In this document: one piece after another, positions 11,001 to 23,091 of the stretch
Layout: each line of letters begins with the position of its first letter
How positions within the stretch are numbered: the first letter of the stretch is position 1
NCBI GenBank assembly: GCA_014621425.1
Contig: JAANBB010000062.1
Coordinates: 82,517-146,516 of the forward strand
Direction of reading: 5' to 3'
DNA length: 64,000 bases
Source of the DNA: Cylindrodendrum hubeiense
Taxonomy: Eukaryota; Ascomycota; Sordariomycetes; Hypocreales; Nectriaceae
The notes under the pieces: model-generated
What the model was told of the DNA's origin: nothing
Seen by the model: the letters and a program-made list of their open reading frames with translations, nothing else
The model's database searches: none
Position numbers and translations under genes: made by a program

Positions 11001-14000
11001 GCGGCTGATCGGACTGAGTCTTCATCGGTGACATCACAGCCGATGATATGTAACTCTGATCCTAGGGCTCGCAGTTCTTCCTGGAAGGCCAGCCGGTCTT
11101 CCTCTTCGAGCTTCCGCCGAGACAACGTCACCACATGTCCCGCGCCATGGACAGCTAAGAACTTAGCAATTCTTCGTCCGAGATCTCCGAGGCCCCCAGA
11201 GATTACGTAAGTACCATTCCTCTCTAGGCAGAGAGGTTGTGGGCGCGCCATGGTCAACTTGACTTGCGTCTGATCGTTACAAACGAGAACAACCTTGCCG
11301 GTATGCTTTCTGGACTGGATCAGACGGAAAGCCTCCTCGATGTTACCCATGGGCATGGTTGTTATGGGAGCCACGGCTTGCAGAGTACCATCCTCGAACA
11401 TGGAAAGTACTTTGTCGAGTGTCTCTCGCATCTTAACTGGCTTGAGTCGGGCTAAGACTGTCAGGTCCACCGCGGCAAATGTGACGCTGCTGTCAAAAGG
11501 CACCATGCTGATTTCATTCTTCCGATAGATGTCAGACTTTCCAATTTCGACAAAGGTTCCAAGTGGTGCAAGAACTGCAAACGAGTCATGAAGCGATTCA
11601 CCTGACAACGAGTTCAGGACGCAGTCGACACCCTTGTTGTGGGTAAGCCGCAGGATGCCCTGTTTGAACGTCCGAAGCCTGGACGAGAAGATGTGGCTTG
11701 GCGGAATGTTGAAATTGTCGATTAGTACCTGACGCTTTGCGCTGCTTCCCACGGTGCAGAAGATCTCGGCTCCAATGTTCTGGGCAAGCTGGATGGCCGC
11801 CTGACCGACACCACCGGAAGCGGCATGAATCAGGATAGTCTGTCCCCTCTGAAGGCGAGCAACTTCGACGATGCAGTGGTACGCCGTGCAGAAAATGACA
11901 GGGATGGACGCGCCGACAGAGAATGGCATTGTTTCCGGAAGGTGAGAGCTGAAGGTTCCGTTGATGCGTGGATGACTCGAGAAGGGCTCGGCAAATATAC
12001 CGCATACGCGATCTCCAACGCTGAACTTGTCCACGACAGCAGAGCCCACCTTGCGAACAATACCGGCACACTCACCTGCCATGGTGACACCAGGCACCAT
12101 CTGTCCCATGGCGATGAAGACGTCCTTGAAGTTGACGCCGTAGGCTTTGGCTTCAAGCTCTAGCTCAAACGGTCCAAGGGGCTTCGAAGGAGTTTCGTCG
12201 TCCACGAACCGAAGACTGCTCAGGAGTCCCGGCGTCTCAACCTCCAGCCTGAGTGGTCGATCCGCTTGTTGGAAAGGCCCAGTTTCCATGTCTTGGGAAT
12301 AGACGGCCTTCTTCACCCAATCATTAAACTTGGCATCAGCGTGGACTCTGGGAATGAGGAGCCGGCCGTCGCTGAAAGTGTACTCATCCTCATCGGAGCG
12401 TTCCACGCTGTTCGGGGTAACAAAGGACCTTGAAACGATATCCCAGAGCCAAGAGACCATGGCTTCTGGGCTGGACATGACGTCGTCTTGTACATTGACA
12501 GTGACGAATCGCATACCCTCATTTTCTCGTCGCACGACTCTGGCGAGGCCAGTAATCATACCCTTGGCCGGGCTGTAGACATCTGCGCCGCTTGCTTGAC
12601 AGCTGATCCACAGCACGCTCTTTGCTTTAGTGACGAGCGAGACAATTTGAGTGAACTTGTCGGCGGTTGGTGAAGCAAGGATGGGGTCCGCCATATTATC
12701 AATGACGACGTAGATTGATTCAACGTTGACTGGTTCAGATGACCAGTCGCCTGAAAAGCAGGGAAATCCTAGACTTGTCATCTGTGACGTTATTGAAGCA
12801 GCAAGAGAAGTGAACTCGTCGTCTGACTGAGACTGGCAGATAATGCGGACGAGAGGGAAATCTTTTCGTGAGGTAGGTTGCGCATCAATGGCTCTGGCGA
12901 CAATCATGTGGGATCGTGCGGCAAGGCTATCATGATCGGGTGCCACACCCTGGAAGCCATTTCGCTCCAGGCGTGCACGCCAGTCGTCCTCTGACGAGAC
13001 AGCAATGTCGTCAAGTCTATCTTTGATTGGTAGTGCACCGAGGACCAGTCGTCCGTTGGGTTTCAAGAGCTTTCGTGAGTTAGCCAGGCTCTCATCGATG
13101 GAGTCTGTTTCGTGAAATGTGTCCGAGGCGATGATGAGGTCGTAAACGCCTTCTTGAAACCCTTGTTCCACTAGATCCTTCGAAATATCAAAAATCTTGC
13201 TATCGACACGATCCACCCACTTCTGAAGCAATTTCTTGCCTTCCTCCAAGGCGTCGCTGTGTGTGTTGGTGTAACAGTATCGATCGATCAATAACCCTTC
13301 TGGACGATCAAGTGCTTGGATCAATGGCAGTGCCACGCCGCCTCCAGTCCCGGCTCCCACTTCCAAAATTTTCATGTGCGGTTGCTTAAAGGCTAGAAGT
13401 TGAATATACTCCAACAACTGGGGCTGTTCACTTCCTTTCTGAAGTGGAAGAAGATCGACATCGGGTTGCCATTCGAGAGCATAGCTCATCTTGCGATGAA
13501 ACGGAAGTGTACTCTCGTCAACTGGCGCCTCGCCAATCCCGCGAAGAGATCCTCCGCGAATACTGATGACCGGCACCAGGGGCTCACCTTCAGCCACTTC
13601 TTCAAACACCATGATCTCAATACGAGCAAACCGAAATCCCTTTTCGCTCACAGTGGTGGCCGCGACCCATTTGGTTCCGGGTTTGCTGCCGATATTGTAG
13701 TTGATGGTCAACTCGTCCATGCTTGTAGGCATCACAGGACCGTTTCCAATATTTCTTCGGTACAAGGGAATTCCCAGCTGGAAGACGGCATCGAAAGAAG
13801 CCGGGTGGATAACATGCGGCTGCTGGTGCTGCCGAGGCATCATACTCGCCACGTCGGGGATGCTAATTTCAGCGATACCCCCATCCGAGCCGATCTGTGC
13901 TGACTGGATACATGTGAAAGTAGGACCATACACATTGCCGTTATCAGAAAAGTTCTTGTAAAGATCTTCGCCGGTAAACTTTGTGTCGCATGCATCTATG

Positions 14001-17000
14001 ATGTCTTGGAGGTGCTTGAGGCGGCTCGAGGTTGTCATGTTCTCTTCACGAACGCCTTCGACTTCGTCCTCTTTGGACACCCACTCAAGCATGATATCTC
14101 CAGAACAATGTTGATGCCATTCATTCTCCGGGGATAGAGCCATGATGCGAAAAGTCTCCCACGTGCGGTCGACCAAGTGTCTTGCGGGTTTCAACGTGAG
14201 GAGAACTTCAACGTCGGATGTCAGCCCATCTGAGCGTCGCTCGGGGATCATGATTGACTTGGAGAATGACAGGTTTTTCAGATGGACTTGAGAGATGACG
14301 CCCTGGATCCGTCTATCGGTGCTAATTTGATGCATTGCCTCTATAGCCATGCAGATATACGCTGAGGCAGGATAGATGGCAAAACCATCGACAACATGAT
14401 CTCTCAGCCACGGCAGGCTGTCGACGCCAAGAAAGTTACGCCAAGTGGGCTCCTGAACAGTGGTTCCAGGGACCCGCAAACCCAGGAGATCATGTGGTGG
14501 GTGCGCTCGGAAGCGATGCTGCTTGCTGAGGTTCGACTCGTAGAGATAGCTTGTGGAGTGATCCCAAGGGTATGGAGCAAGATCATCAACCAAGGCAGCA
14601 GGCTTTGTTCTATCTTGTCCACCCAGTGTCGCCCGCAATGACACTGGATATCCAATCTCGAATAGCTTGCCTGCTGTCTCCAGAAGACCGATAACAGCAT
14701 CGCGGCCTCGCACCAGGGTGGGAAAATAGTTGAATTTGAAGCCATTCAAGTCGAGACCCTTGATGGTCTGTCTGACAGGACCAGCCAAGGCAGCGTGTGG
14801 GCCAACCTCTGTGAACAGAGTGAATGGTGCCGGCTCAATACCAACAAGCTCTGTGCGGCAGAGGAGTTCCAGAGCGTTGCCGAAACGAACTGGGGATACC
14901 AGGTTGTTAACCCAATACTGGGCATCGAAATCATCAACCTTTTCTGCAACGAGGACAGACGAGTAAAACTTGATGGCAGGGTTTGGCGTGCGCGCCTTGA
15001 TGTGCACGATGGACTCGAGGTACTCGGCAGCAACTTTCTTCATATGATGAGAGTGATAAGCCGTATCCACCTTCAACTTGCGGTTGAAGATGGACTCTTC
15101 ATCAAGAATCTGTTTCAGCTCATCAATAGCAGCCTCATCTCCAGAGATGGTTGTGCTGACGGGAGAGTTGACACACGCAACGCAGACCAGCCCCTTCCGG
15201 GTCTGGTCAATGTACCTCTTCACATCGTCTTCGCCCAAGCCGACGGCCATCATGGCACCTCTGCTCGAGATGACACGTGCGCAGGCCTGTGACATGAAAC
15301 CACGCCTATATGATATCTCGAGCGCTGTTTCATGATCCAGGGCCTCCGCAGCATAGGCCGCAGCTATCTCGCCACTGCTGTGACCGATAACATAATTGGG
15401 AAAGACGTGGAAGCTCTTGAGGAGGTCCACCAATGCGATCTGTATGGCCGTGGTAGACGGCTGAGAGATTTCAGCCTCCCCAACTCGCGAGCTATGCTCA
15501 TCTTTGGACAGTTCGTCGATCAGACTCCATTCTGCCCCGAGTTGTTTCAGGATCTTATCTGACTGGAGCATAGACTCTCTGAAAAGCGGCTGTCTTGTGG
15601 TAAGCTCCCGACCCATGGCATGCCACTGTGCTCCCTGACCCGTGAAGAGAAATACAGAGCGGAAACTGGTCATGGCCCTGGTGATGCGGGGTTTCTGGCC
15701 GAGCAGAGTGATGAGCTCTTTGTGGCTAGCCACTGCCGCACTGAAGCGAAAGTGCATCTCTGATCGACGTGTTGAGAGAGTGTAAGCAAGGTCGGAGAAG
15801 GAAGATGAATTATTATGAGAAGAGACCCAGTTTTGCAAGTTGGACACCATAGTTTGCAAGGAAGCCTCAGACCGAGCCGACAAAACGAAGAGCTGAGGGC
15901 CTTGTACACCTTCGGTCTTCACGTTGGCAGTGTCACGGTCCGACTGGTTCTCATTCAGTCCGTTGGTCCCGTTAGCTGCAGGGTCATGAGAAGTCTTCTC
16001 TTGTATAGACTTGGTTGTTTCCTCTACCTGACCATTAGTGCCATTCGTGTCTTTTGAATGCCCGTTGGTGCCATTGGTTCCGTTTGAATACCCGTTGGTG
16101 CCATTGGCTTCCTTTGAATGCCCATTGGTGCCGTTGGCTTCCTTTGAATGACCATTGGTGCCATTAGTTTCGTTTGAATGGCCGTTGGTATCAAAAGCTT
16201 CCTTCGAATGCCCATTGGTGCTAATGGTTTCGTTTGAATGACCGTTGGTACCAATAGCTTCCTTTGAATTCCCATTGGTGCCATTTGACGTCGTTGAGAC
16301 TGTGACCTTTTCCTGTTCCTCGTAGGTAGATGGGGCCTCCAAGATGACATGGGCGTTGGTCCCGCCGTAGCCGAAAGAATTGACAGACACTCGCCGGGGA
16401 CCACTTGACGAGGGAAGAGGAACCATCTCAGTCGCAATCTTTGGGTAAATAATCAGCAGTGGTACAGGTAATATGAGATCCTTCTCGCATGATTCATACC
16501 TTAATATTCCGCTCCTCAAGATGCAGGGTAGGCTTGGGCTTGATGAAGTCAACGTTGGGCGGGATTACTCCGTGCTTCAATACCAGGATTGCCTTGAGCA
16601 ACCCTGCGACACCACTTGAAGCTTCAAGATGCCCGATATTCGATTTGATAGAGCCAACATATAGATCTTCCTCACGTTGGCCTCCAGGGCAGAAGACTTC
16701 CGCGATGGATGCTATCTCCGCACTATCGCCTGTAAATCCGTTAGAATCTGTCCATGGGGGTTCAAGGGAAAGAGAAAAGAGAGAGAAAGAGAGATGGTTC
16801 CATACCAGCTTGGGTTCCCGTTCCGTGGGCCTCAACATAGCATGTATCTGCTGGGTCAAGGCCGGCATTTTTGTATACAAGTCGCATAAGATTCGCTTGA
16901 GAGACGGGATTGGGGAGCGTCAGGCCTGCTGTCTTGCCGTCCTGATTCAAGCCAGTGCTCCTGATGATGGCATGTACTTTGTCCCCGTCACTGACCGCAT

Positions 17001-17923
17001 CATCAAGACGCTTCAAAATAAAACTGACGACACCCTCGCCTCTTGCGTATCCAGTGCCGCGGCTATCAAAGACGTAACATTTACCATCCGGGTTTGTCAT
17101 TCTAAGCCGATGTAATTAGCTGATGTTCGTAGTGGAAGTCAGGTGTTCACTTACCCGACACTGCTCATGGGGATAATCTGATCAGGGGTGAGAACCAATT
17201 GGGTGCCGGCAACAATGGCCATCTTTGACTCCCCCGCTCGGAGTCCATGACATGCCTGATGCAAGGCCACCATGCTTCCTGAACACCCAGTGTCCACTGT
17301 GCTGGATTGGCCCTTGAGATCAAAGACGTATGATATCCTGTTGGAAAGGATTGCAATCCCGGTGCCGATCATGTGGGCCTTGGGTGTTTTTGCTGTGTCC
17401 TTGTAACCCATACGTTCGAAGCTGCAAGCGCGCATGTTAGTCTGATGTCACAGCGTGGGGCGAGGTGGGTTGGATTGCTTGGCTACATAGCCCGCTCCCA
17501 CATAACACTAAGACGAACCACTTACTCAGTAGCATAAGCTCCGACATGGACAGAGGTGTCAGAGCCTTTAATTCCCGCAATCGTTTGCCCAGCATTCTCG
17601 AGGGCCTCGTATGTTGTCTCCATCAGGATGCGTTGTTGCGGATCGAGACAGTGGGCTTCATGAGGGTGGATATTGAAAAAGCGTGCATCAAAAGCATTGA
17701 TATCTTGATCCAAGAAGTAGAGACCCTTGAAGTTGACGGCCTCCTTAGCCTCAGGGTCGGGGTGATAGAACGAATCCTTGTTCCATCGGTCTGCGGGAAT
17801 CTCACGCCAGCCACTTCGGCCCTCGGAAAGCATGTCCCAGAGCTTGTCCGGGTTGTCTGAACCACCAGGCAGACGACATGCCATGCCAATGATGGCAATG
17901 GGACTTGGGCTTAGCTCAGTCAT
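8033..17923 (-). CDS. Highly reducing iterative PKS with C-terminal carnitine-acyltransferase-like domain
   Basis: Nine exons (17923-17526, 17421-17155, 17101-16806, 16729-16500, 16438-10937, 10881-9277, 9205-8975, 8915-8200, 8135-8033) join in frame to 3,115 aa. The start at 17923 puts [13 protein letters not shown] near residue 10. Domains: KS (Cys179 in [25 protein letters not shown]), an Asn/Gly-rich repeat linker, AT (GHSSGE, about residue 748), DH ([10 protein letters not shown], about 1076; DAVFQ), methyltransferase ([10 protein letters not shown], about 1420), ER ([15 protein letters not shown], about 1934), KR ([10 protein letters not shown], about 2141; GQSNYSVGN), ACP (FGLDSL, about 2455), and cAT from about 2540 to the end. 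All catalytic motifs look intact. The cAT domain has a candidate catalytic His2839 in VEHTCID and a GRPDIV segment where carnitine/choline acyltransferases have GRxxxI. Studied HR-PKS-cAT enzymes (Trichoderma virens Tv6-931) release the chain by transesterification to polyols, and I infer the same here. The KS pocket DTGCSGS differs from the usual DTACSSS. Confidence 0.95.
16020..16290 (-). repeat. Coding 30-bp minisatellite in the PKS KS-AT linker
   Basis: About nine imperfect 30-bp units encode decapeptides of the form [10 protein letters not shown]. Units ending SKEA alternate with units ending SNET, giving a partial 60-bp higher-order period. It lies in frame between the end of KS and the start of AT, a disordered stretch where length change should be tolerated. 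Confidence 0.95.
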
Positions 17924-19492
17924 GTTCGTGACCAAGAAAAGAATTTCAAAGGAGATATTTTGAAGAGAACCTAACAAGTAAAAACGGCAGCGGGCCAAGA
18001 TTGATCGTAACTTAGTTTTCTTGGGCCAAGCTTAATGCTACAGAGAAGATTCCACATGGGAACACGGCTATTTAATACAAACTAGACACTATCTGGCTCT
18101 GGATTCAGTCATCACTAGCATGCGGCAGTTGTGATCTCAATATCCATGTTGAACTTGAGCTCGACTCTACAAAAAGCGCGCACCGGCTGGAGCGAGGACT
18201 GACAGTTCCTGCTGAATCACTAATTCCTGCTAACGTAAAAGCAAGCATTGATGGCGAGCCACGTCAGCTCTCGGGAACACAGGAGTTGTCGGGATACGGG
18301 CGAAGGATCCGTGACCTTAGACACATATTGTGCCTCACAGGACTGATACGGCAAAGCAGTAAGACTCATATTGGGATAGTCGCGATCCTTCACGGCCCAG
18401 ACCGCGAAAGGAGCCTGAGTTGAAGTTGATAAGCATTAGTCGGACGACATATCCATGTTGTGGAGGATGCCGTGAATCCTTCACATCGATAAATAATATT
18501 ATTGCCGCAAATTGATCCCGAAGATTCCGAACCATGTCGACCCTACATCTCCTGAGATCCGGACCTAATGACAACAACATGATCCTAATGGTGTGGCGTG
18601 TGTGTATTGTACGACTCTGTAATCTCGAGGGGACAAGCACACGGTTGAAATGTGATGCAGTGCTTCGGTAATTTCTCGTCCCGTCGAACCAAGGTGGTTA
18701 GTAGCAAGTCTCCCGAGCTCCATTCGGCGGAAACCTGCGCAGTTGATTAGAAGAGCCTCGCAACGTGATCATGGGCAGGGCGCAAGGCGTGCGGCGCGCG
18801 TCTATAGTGGTGTTGGTTCGCGGATATGCAGACGCCTTGCCGGACGGCACAGCGTGCGCAGCACTCAACTCCGGCCTTCCTGAGGCCAGCTATCTGTCTG
18901 CATCTCTCACTCTCCTCATCACACATATTGCAGACGCCATATTTACCCCTGTCAGCAGGGACACCCCTCGTCTCTTCTACATGCACCACGACGTATGTGC
19001 CTTTAACTTGCGGCTCCCGCTCCGCGCTCTGGGCTGGTCCCCATGGGGAAATCATCCGATCTCCGGGTAAAGTGGAGCTTCGTATTTAGCCAAATACTCC
19101 GCGCCACCAACAACGGCCGCAGGACCAACTCTGATTGAGGTTGCGTCCTGATTGCCCGGGAGTCGCTTCCGCCCCGACACGCATTCAAATGCACTCTCGG
19201 GTCGCACGGCCGGATCCAAGGGGAGCCAGCCGAGGAGGGAGCTCAGGCATGTCTCGCACTCGACTGCGACCCAACAAAGTGCTCAGCACAGCAACCAACA
19301 GACCGGCAAACACAGGAGCCAACAAAGTCTCGCACCCATTTCCAATCTACCGGTATCGTTATTTTCCCTCAAGCGCTTGACTCTTGACTTGTCGATAGTT
19401 TTAAATACGGGCAATCAGGAAATCTTTCATTCTCACTCTAACTAACTTCTCTTCTTCATCCAAACCCCGTATCTCGAGCGACTCGGTTCAAA
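17924..19492. promoter_or_regulatory. Divergent promoter region of the PKS (-) and RTA1 gene (+)
   Basis: 1,569 bp without a credible ORF. The half near the PKS is of mixed composition, with TTTAATAC at about 18069 as a weak TATA candidate. The half near the RTA1 gene is GC-rich and has TTTTAAATA about 85 bp before that ATG. No local transcription factor gene is present on this side. Confidence 0.5.
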
Positions 19493-20609
19493 ATGTCGGC
19501 CCCCGACGGCTACATCGAAGGCTTCGTCTGCACCCTGGACACATGCTCCGTAGAGCAATGGGGCTACATTCACTACCGGCCGAGTATTCCCGGGAATGTC
19601 GTCTTCCTGGCCATCATGGCCATCCTTGCAATCTGTCAACTCTATCTAGGCATACGGTACAAAACGAGGGGCTTCATGATAACCATGTGCCTTGGCTTGT
19701 TGACAGAAACCCTTGGCTACGTCTCCCGGGTACTGATAAATGGGAACCCGTTCAGCAGGGACTACTTCTTGTGGTATCTCATCACTCTGACCATCGGTCC
19801 CGTCTTCATCGCGGCCGCAATCTACCTGACTCTCGGGCGGATCGTAGTGGTTCACGGGGAGTCTATCAGTCGAATCAAGCCCCGGACGTACACCACATTT
19901 TTCTTGGGATGCGACATCATTAGTCTGGTTGTTCAGGCCGTCGGTGGAGGCATCGCTGCATCTACGCCTCTGACCAATCCACACATGGTACTACACACAA
20001 CCCCCCTTAGCCAACGTCGCAATACGATTGCTCTTGAAGGTTATGCTGACAATTTGACACTTGTAGATCGATGTGGGAACCAACATTCTTGTCGCAGGTC
20101 TCTCGATTCAGGTCGCTTCTCTATTTGCATTCTCCGCCAGCAGTCTCGAGTTCTTTTGGCGCGTGAGAAAGAACCCCGACCTGTGCAACCCCGAGTTCAC
20201 CGATCTTGTCAACAGCAAACGGTTCAAGATGTTCCTGATTGGTATGTATTAGAGATCCAACATCACTTGTCCTCCTAGATTGTTGACAACTAGCAAAGCA
20301 ATCTTTGGCGCAACGGCATGCTTGTTTATTCGAACCCTTTTCCGATCCGTCGAGCTGAGCGAGGGATTCAAGGGAGAGCTAGCCAATAAGGAAGTTGAGT
20401 TCATGGTCCTCGATGGAGTCATGGTTATACTAGCATCTATGCTCTTGACTGTCTGTCATCCGGCATATGGCTTTGGAAAGAGGTGGAACGAGGCTGGATT
20501 CCGATTCCGTACTTCCAAGGCCAAGGTCGATCAGGAAGAAGCCTCGGAGACAACTGCTCCTGGCGGCAGCGAGAAGGTGGAGCCAGGGACATCTGCTGAG
20601 AGGCTGTGA
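19493..20609 (+). CDS. RTA1-family seven-TM membrane protein
   Basis: Three exons (19493-19987, 20067-20241, 20299-20609) give 326 aa. The protein has about seven hydrophobic segments and the RTA1 family features YRPSIPGNVVFLAIMAI, GYVSRVLINGN, FFLGCDIISLVVQAVGGG, and the late VFWRV-type loop followed by RTLFRSVELSEGFKGEL. The C-terminus is a charged cytosolic tail. RTA1-like proteins (yeast Rta1, Rsb1) sit in the plasma membrane and are linked to resistance to sterol analogues or toxic lipids and to flipping of sphingoid bases. Next to a polyketide locus it may protect the producer against an amphiphilic product, but this is inference. The third exon needs the acceptor CAAAG at 20298 to keep frame. 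Confidence 0.9.
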
Positions 20610-21095
20610 CGGCGAGGATCTCAGCCGCTTTCCACTTCGGGCAGGAAACGGAGAAAGAAAATGGACTTGGTCGGTCCCTTTAACGAGGTATGGAATTGGG
20701 ACACACAGATCAAGGGATGCGTGCGAGAATTAAACACACGTCTACAATTGTTATTCATAGCTAGTCTAGTTTTGCATAATATCCGAGTATATTGGTAACC
20801 AAGATTATCGCATCACGGCTCGATTCGAACCTGTAGACTCCTCTTAAACTGTCCCATCTCCTTGTCGCCTCACTCAACCTCAAGGGTATTGTCTAACTAA
20901 AATAGCTACTGGCGGTCCATCAGTAAATGTACATTTTTACTATACACGGTGATTTGAAAAGTCCTTCGACCTTTCTTCATCCTACAGTTCTAAGGTCGGA
21001 GGCGACCATATTACTTCAACACGTATTTAAGGTATGCACTGTTCAATCTCATCTCAAGAAACATGCTTCTATTCCGTCATATATCTGGCCTTACC
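20610..21095. other. Intergenic, 3'-3' spacer
   Basis: 486 bp between the RTA1 gene and the stop codon of the first Gfo/Idh/MocA gene. I see no gene. A B-box-like word at about 20820-20830 does not sit in a tRNA fold. Confidence 0.5.
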
Positions 21096-22235
21096 CTACT
21101 TTAGCTGAACATGAACGGGCTTGCCCTCAGCAGCACACTTGTAAATAGCCGATACCACACCAAAGTTGAACTCGAGCCTGCTCCTGGAAAGAGCCAGACT
21201 CTCGCGGCCTTCGATCAAGTCAACAAAGGAGAGCAAGGGACGTTGGTTTGCATCCTCCCATCCGAAAGCAGGGAACTTCTCCTCCCTAGCATCAACCTTG
21301 CCATCGACATCCGCATAGTGTACGAGCTTGAAGCCTTCCTTTGCCTCGTCGACTTGGTCCTTGTAGTCAAAAGTCGGGACCCATTCCCACGTCAGAGCTC
21401 CAGTCGTGCCGTCGACATTCAGAGCAACCTGAGGGTCGCCGTGGAAACCGCTCGCTCGCTCCCAATCAAACGGGACGACGGTACCATCCTCCAATGTCAA
21501 TGTCAGGGTCGCGCCAGCATGTGTCTCGACGGATATGGGAGGCTCGGATGGATCGGCACCGGTCGTCGGCGTGGCCAACCAAGCATTATTGACTGTGGCG
21601 GCGACGGGGCGGAGGACGTCGAAGAACATGGTGAGATCGTAGACGCCCCAGTCGAAGATGGTGCCCCCGCCAGATTTCTTCTTGTCCAAAAACCATTTGC
21701 TCGATGGTTGGTACTCGATCCCAGCGCGAGATCGTGGTTGGCGGTTGATGAAGCGGGCGTGGTAAACAGAGCCAATTCCTCCCGTCTCGATCAATTGACG
21801 GGCGCGGTCCAAGGCTCCGTTGCCGAGATAGCGAAAGCTGCATTCTCCAAATATCCGACCGGAGCTATCAGCAGCGGCTAGCATCTCAGCCATCTCTATC
21901 TCGGATGTGGCAAGAGGCTTTTCGCAGAGGACATGGCGGTTGGATTGAAAAGCAAGGAGCGTCGCCGCGTGGTGCAAGCATGGAGGCACGGCAATCACGA
22001 CTATGTCGCGCTGCTGCCCTGCAGAACTGGCGAGCATGGCCTCAGCATCCTCATAAACTGTAGCTTTGGGGAACTTGGCGAGCAATGCTTCTCGGGCATT
22101 TCTCGAGGGGTCGGCGGCAAACAGCTGGACATCATGCCCTAGGCTTTCCGCCGCAACGCCATGTCGCCATGCTATAGACCCAGCGCCGTACAAGTATACC
22201 CGCCATGGTGCAGTCGTTTCATTAACATCAGTCAT
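21096..22235 (-). CDS. Gfo/Idh/MocA-family NAD(P)-dependent oxidoreductase (first of three)
   Basis: A single-exon gene of 379 aa. The N-terminal Rossmann fold has VYLYGAGSIAWRHG (glycine-rich NAD(P) loop) and IVVIAVPPCLHH. The family signature CEKPL holds the conserved Lys of the catalytic region. Then come GECSFRYLGNGALDRARQL and GGGTIFDWGVYDL, the Gfo/Idh/MocA C-terminal beta-sheet region. Members oxidise or reduce sugars, inositols and related polyols. The substrate cannot be read from sequence. It is divergent from the next gene, which belongs to the same superfamily but is only distantly similar, so this is not a recent tandem duplication. Confidence 0.88.
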   Translation of the reverse strand: MTDVNETTAPWRVYLYGAGSIAWRHGVAAESLGHDVQLFAADPSRNAREALLAKFPKATVYEDAEAMLASSAGQQRDIVVIAVPPCLHHAATLLAFQSNRHVLCEKPLATSEIEMAEMLAAADSSGRIFGECSFRYLGNGALDRARQLIETGGIGSVYHARFINRQPRSRAGIEYQPSSKWFLDKKKSGGGTIFDWGVYDLTMFFDVLRPVAATVNNAWLATPTTGADPSEPPISVETHAGATLTLTLEDGTVVPFDWERASGFHGDPQVALNVDGTTGALTWEWVPTFDYKDQVDEAKEGFKLVHYADVDGKVDAREEKFPAFGWEDANQRPLLSFVDLIEGRESLALSRSRLEFNFGVVSAIYKCAAEGKPVHVQLK

Positions 22236-23091
22236 CTTGAAGAACAGTGTGTATAACCGACGGAGAAGTTTACCAACATCAAACTTGGAGAAGAGTCGAT
22301 CTTTAGCCAGTCATCTTGCGGAGGAGCTAGAGTCAATGGCAACATTGGAAAATCTAAGTGCAATGCAAGCTCACCCAATCCTTCCGGTTGAATCTCCGGA
22401 TTCAACTGAAGTTACTGTAACAATCTCAATTTACCCTTGGCAATCCTTCCCGGTTCCCGGGTGATGCACTTTACATGACTCCTTGATTGTGCATTCAGTG
22501 ATTTCTAATTATTGAGTTTTTATTTAGCACCGCGCGCCTAATGCGCGACTGTACTGTGCCACAGGGACTGAAGACGGCGGGCCGTCGATGCGTATTTTCG
22601 ATGGCACGCCCCTTGCTTGGGGGTTTAGACCTGATATTGAGGTTCGGGCAGCCGTATGCCGGATGCATATGCATACCTGTGTAGCCGATGATGATCAACG
22701 CACGTGCCATGCAAGGATCTTGCGTATGTTGGCCAGTGAGCCCTCGGCAATCTACGTGACAGCATAATACGGTCCGTTTTGCCGGTCGTTCAACGTGACA
22801 TTGCAGCGGACTCGAATCCTTCCGGAAATAAGAACTCGGTGCTGCCACCTCATGAATTGGGGGCGAGATTGCAGGTTACAAGCTGACATTGAATGATCTA
22901 GACCTCATCCAACGGATGCCGTGCTTCCGTAATGCCGATGATACATTTTGATAATTGAGTAAGTCATCTATGTACTGTTGGATACTATGGCATCCGCCTC
23001 CATCTCGGCGTGATGATATAAAGAGCGACCCAGCTTTCATCAGACAGCTTAAAACAAAATTCCGTATTCGGTGCTGTACTCACTCGCAAAC
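22236..23091. promoter_or_regulatory. Divergent promoter of two oxidoreductase genes
   Basis: 856 bp between two divergently transcribed Gfo/Idh/MocA genes, with no ORF of coding character. It contains a short GC palindrome-like patch (about 22530-22550) and a TATA box for the plus-strand gene. Confidence 0.5.
23017..23022 (+). promoter_or_regulatory. TATA box of the second oxidoreductase gene
   Basis: TATAAA 70 bp upstream of the ATG at 23092. Confidence 0.45.

Noticed and set aside
13400..13903. 167-codon plus-strand ORF inside the PKS
   Set aside because: It is antisense to the DH-MT region of the PKS, with no start context, domain or codon structure of its own.
16024..16437. 137-codon minus-strand ORF rich in repeated residues over the PKS linker
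   Set aside because: It is a frame shadow of the [10 protein letters not shown] minisatellite. The PKS frame is supported by splicing and domains on both sides.
20800..20850. B-box-like GGTTCGAATC on the minus strand, suggesting a tRNA
   Set aside because: No matching acceptor stem, D arm or A box around it, and the T-stem does not pair.
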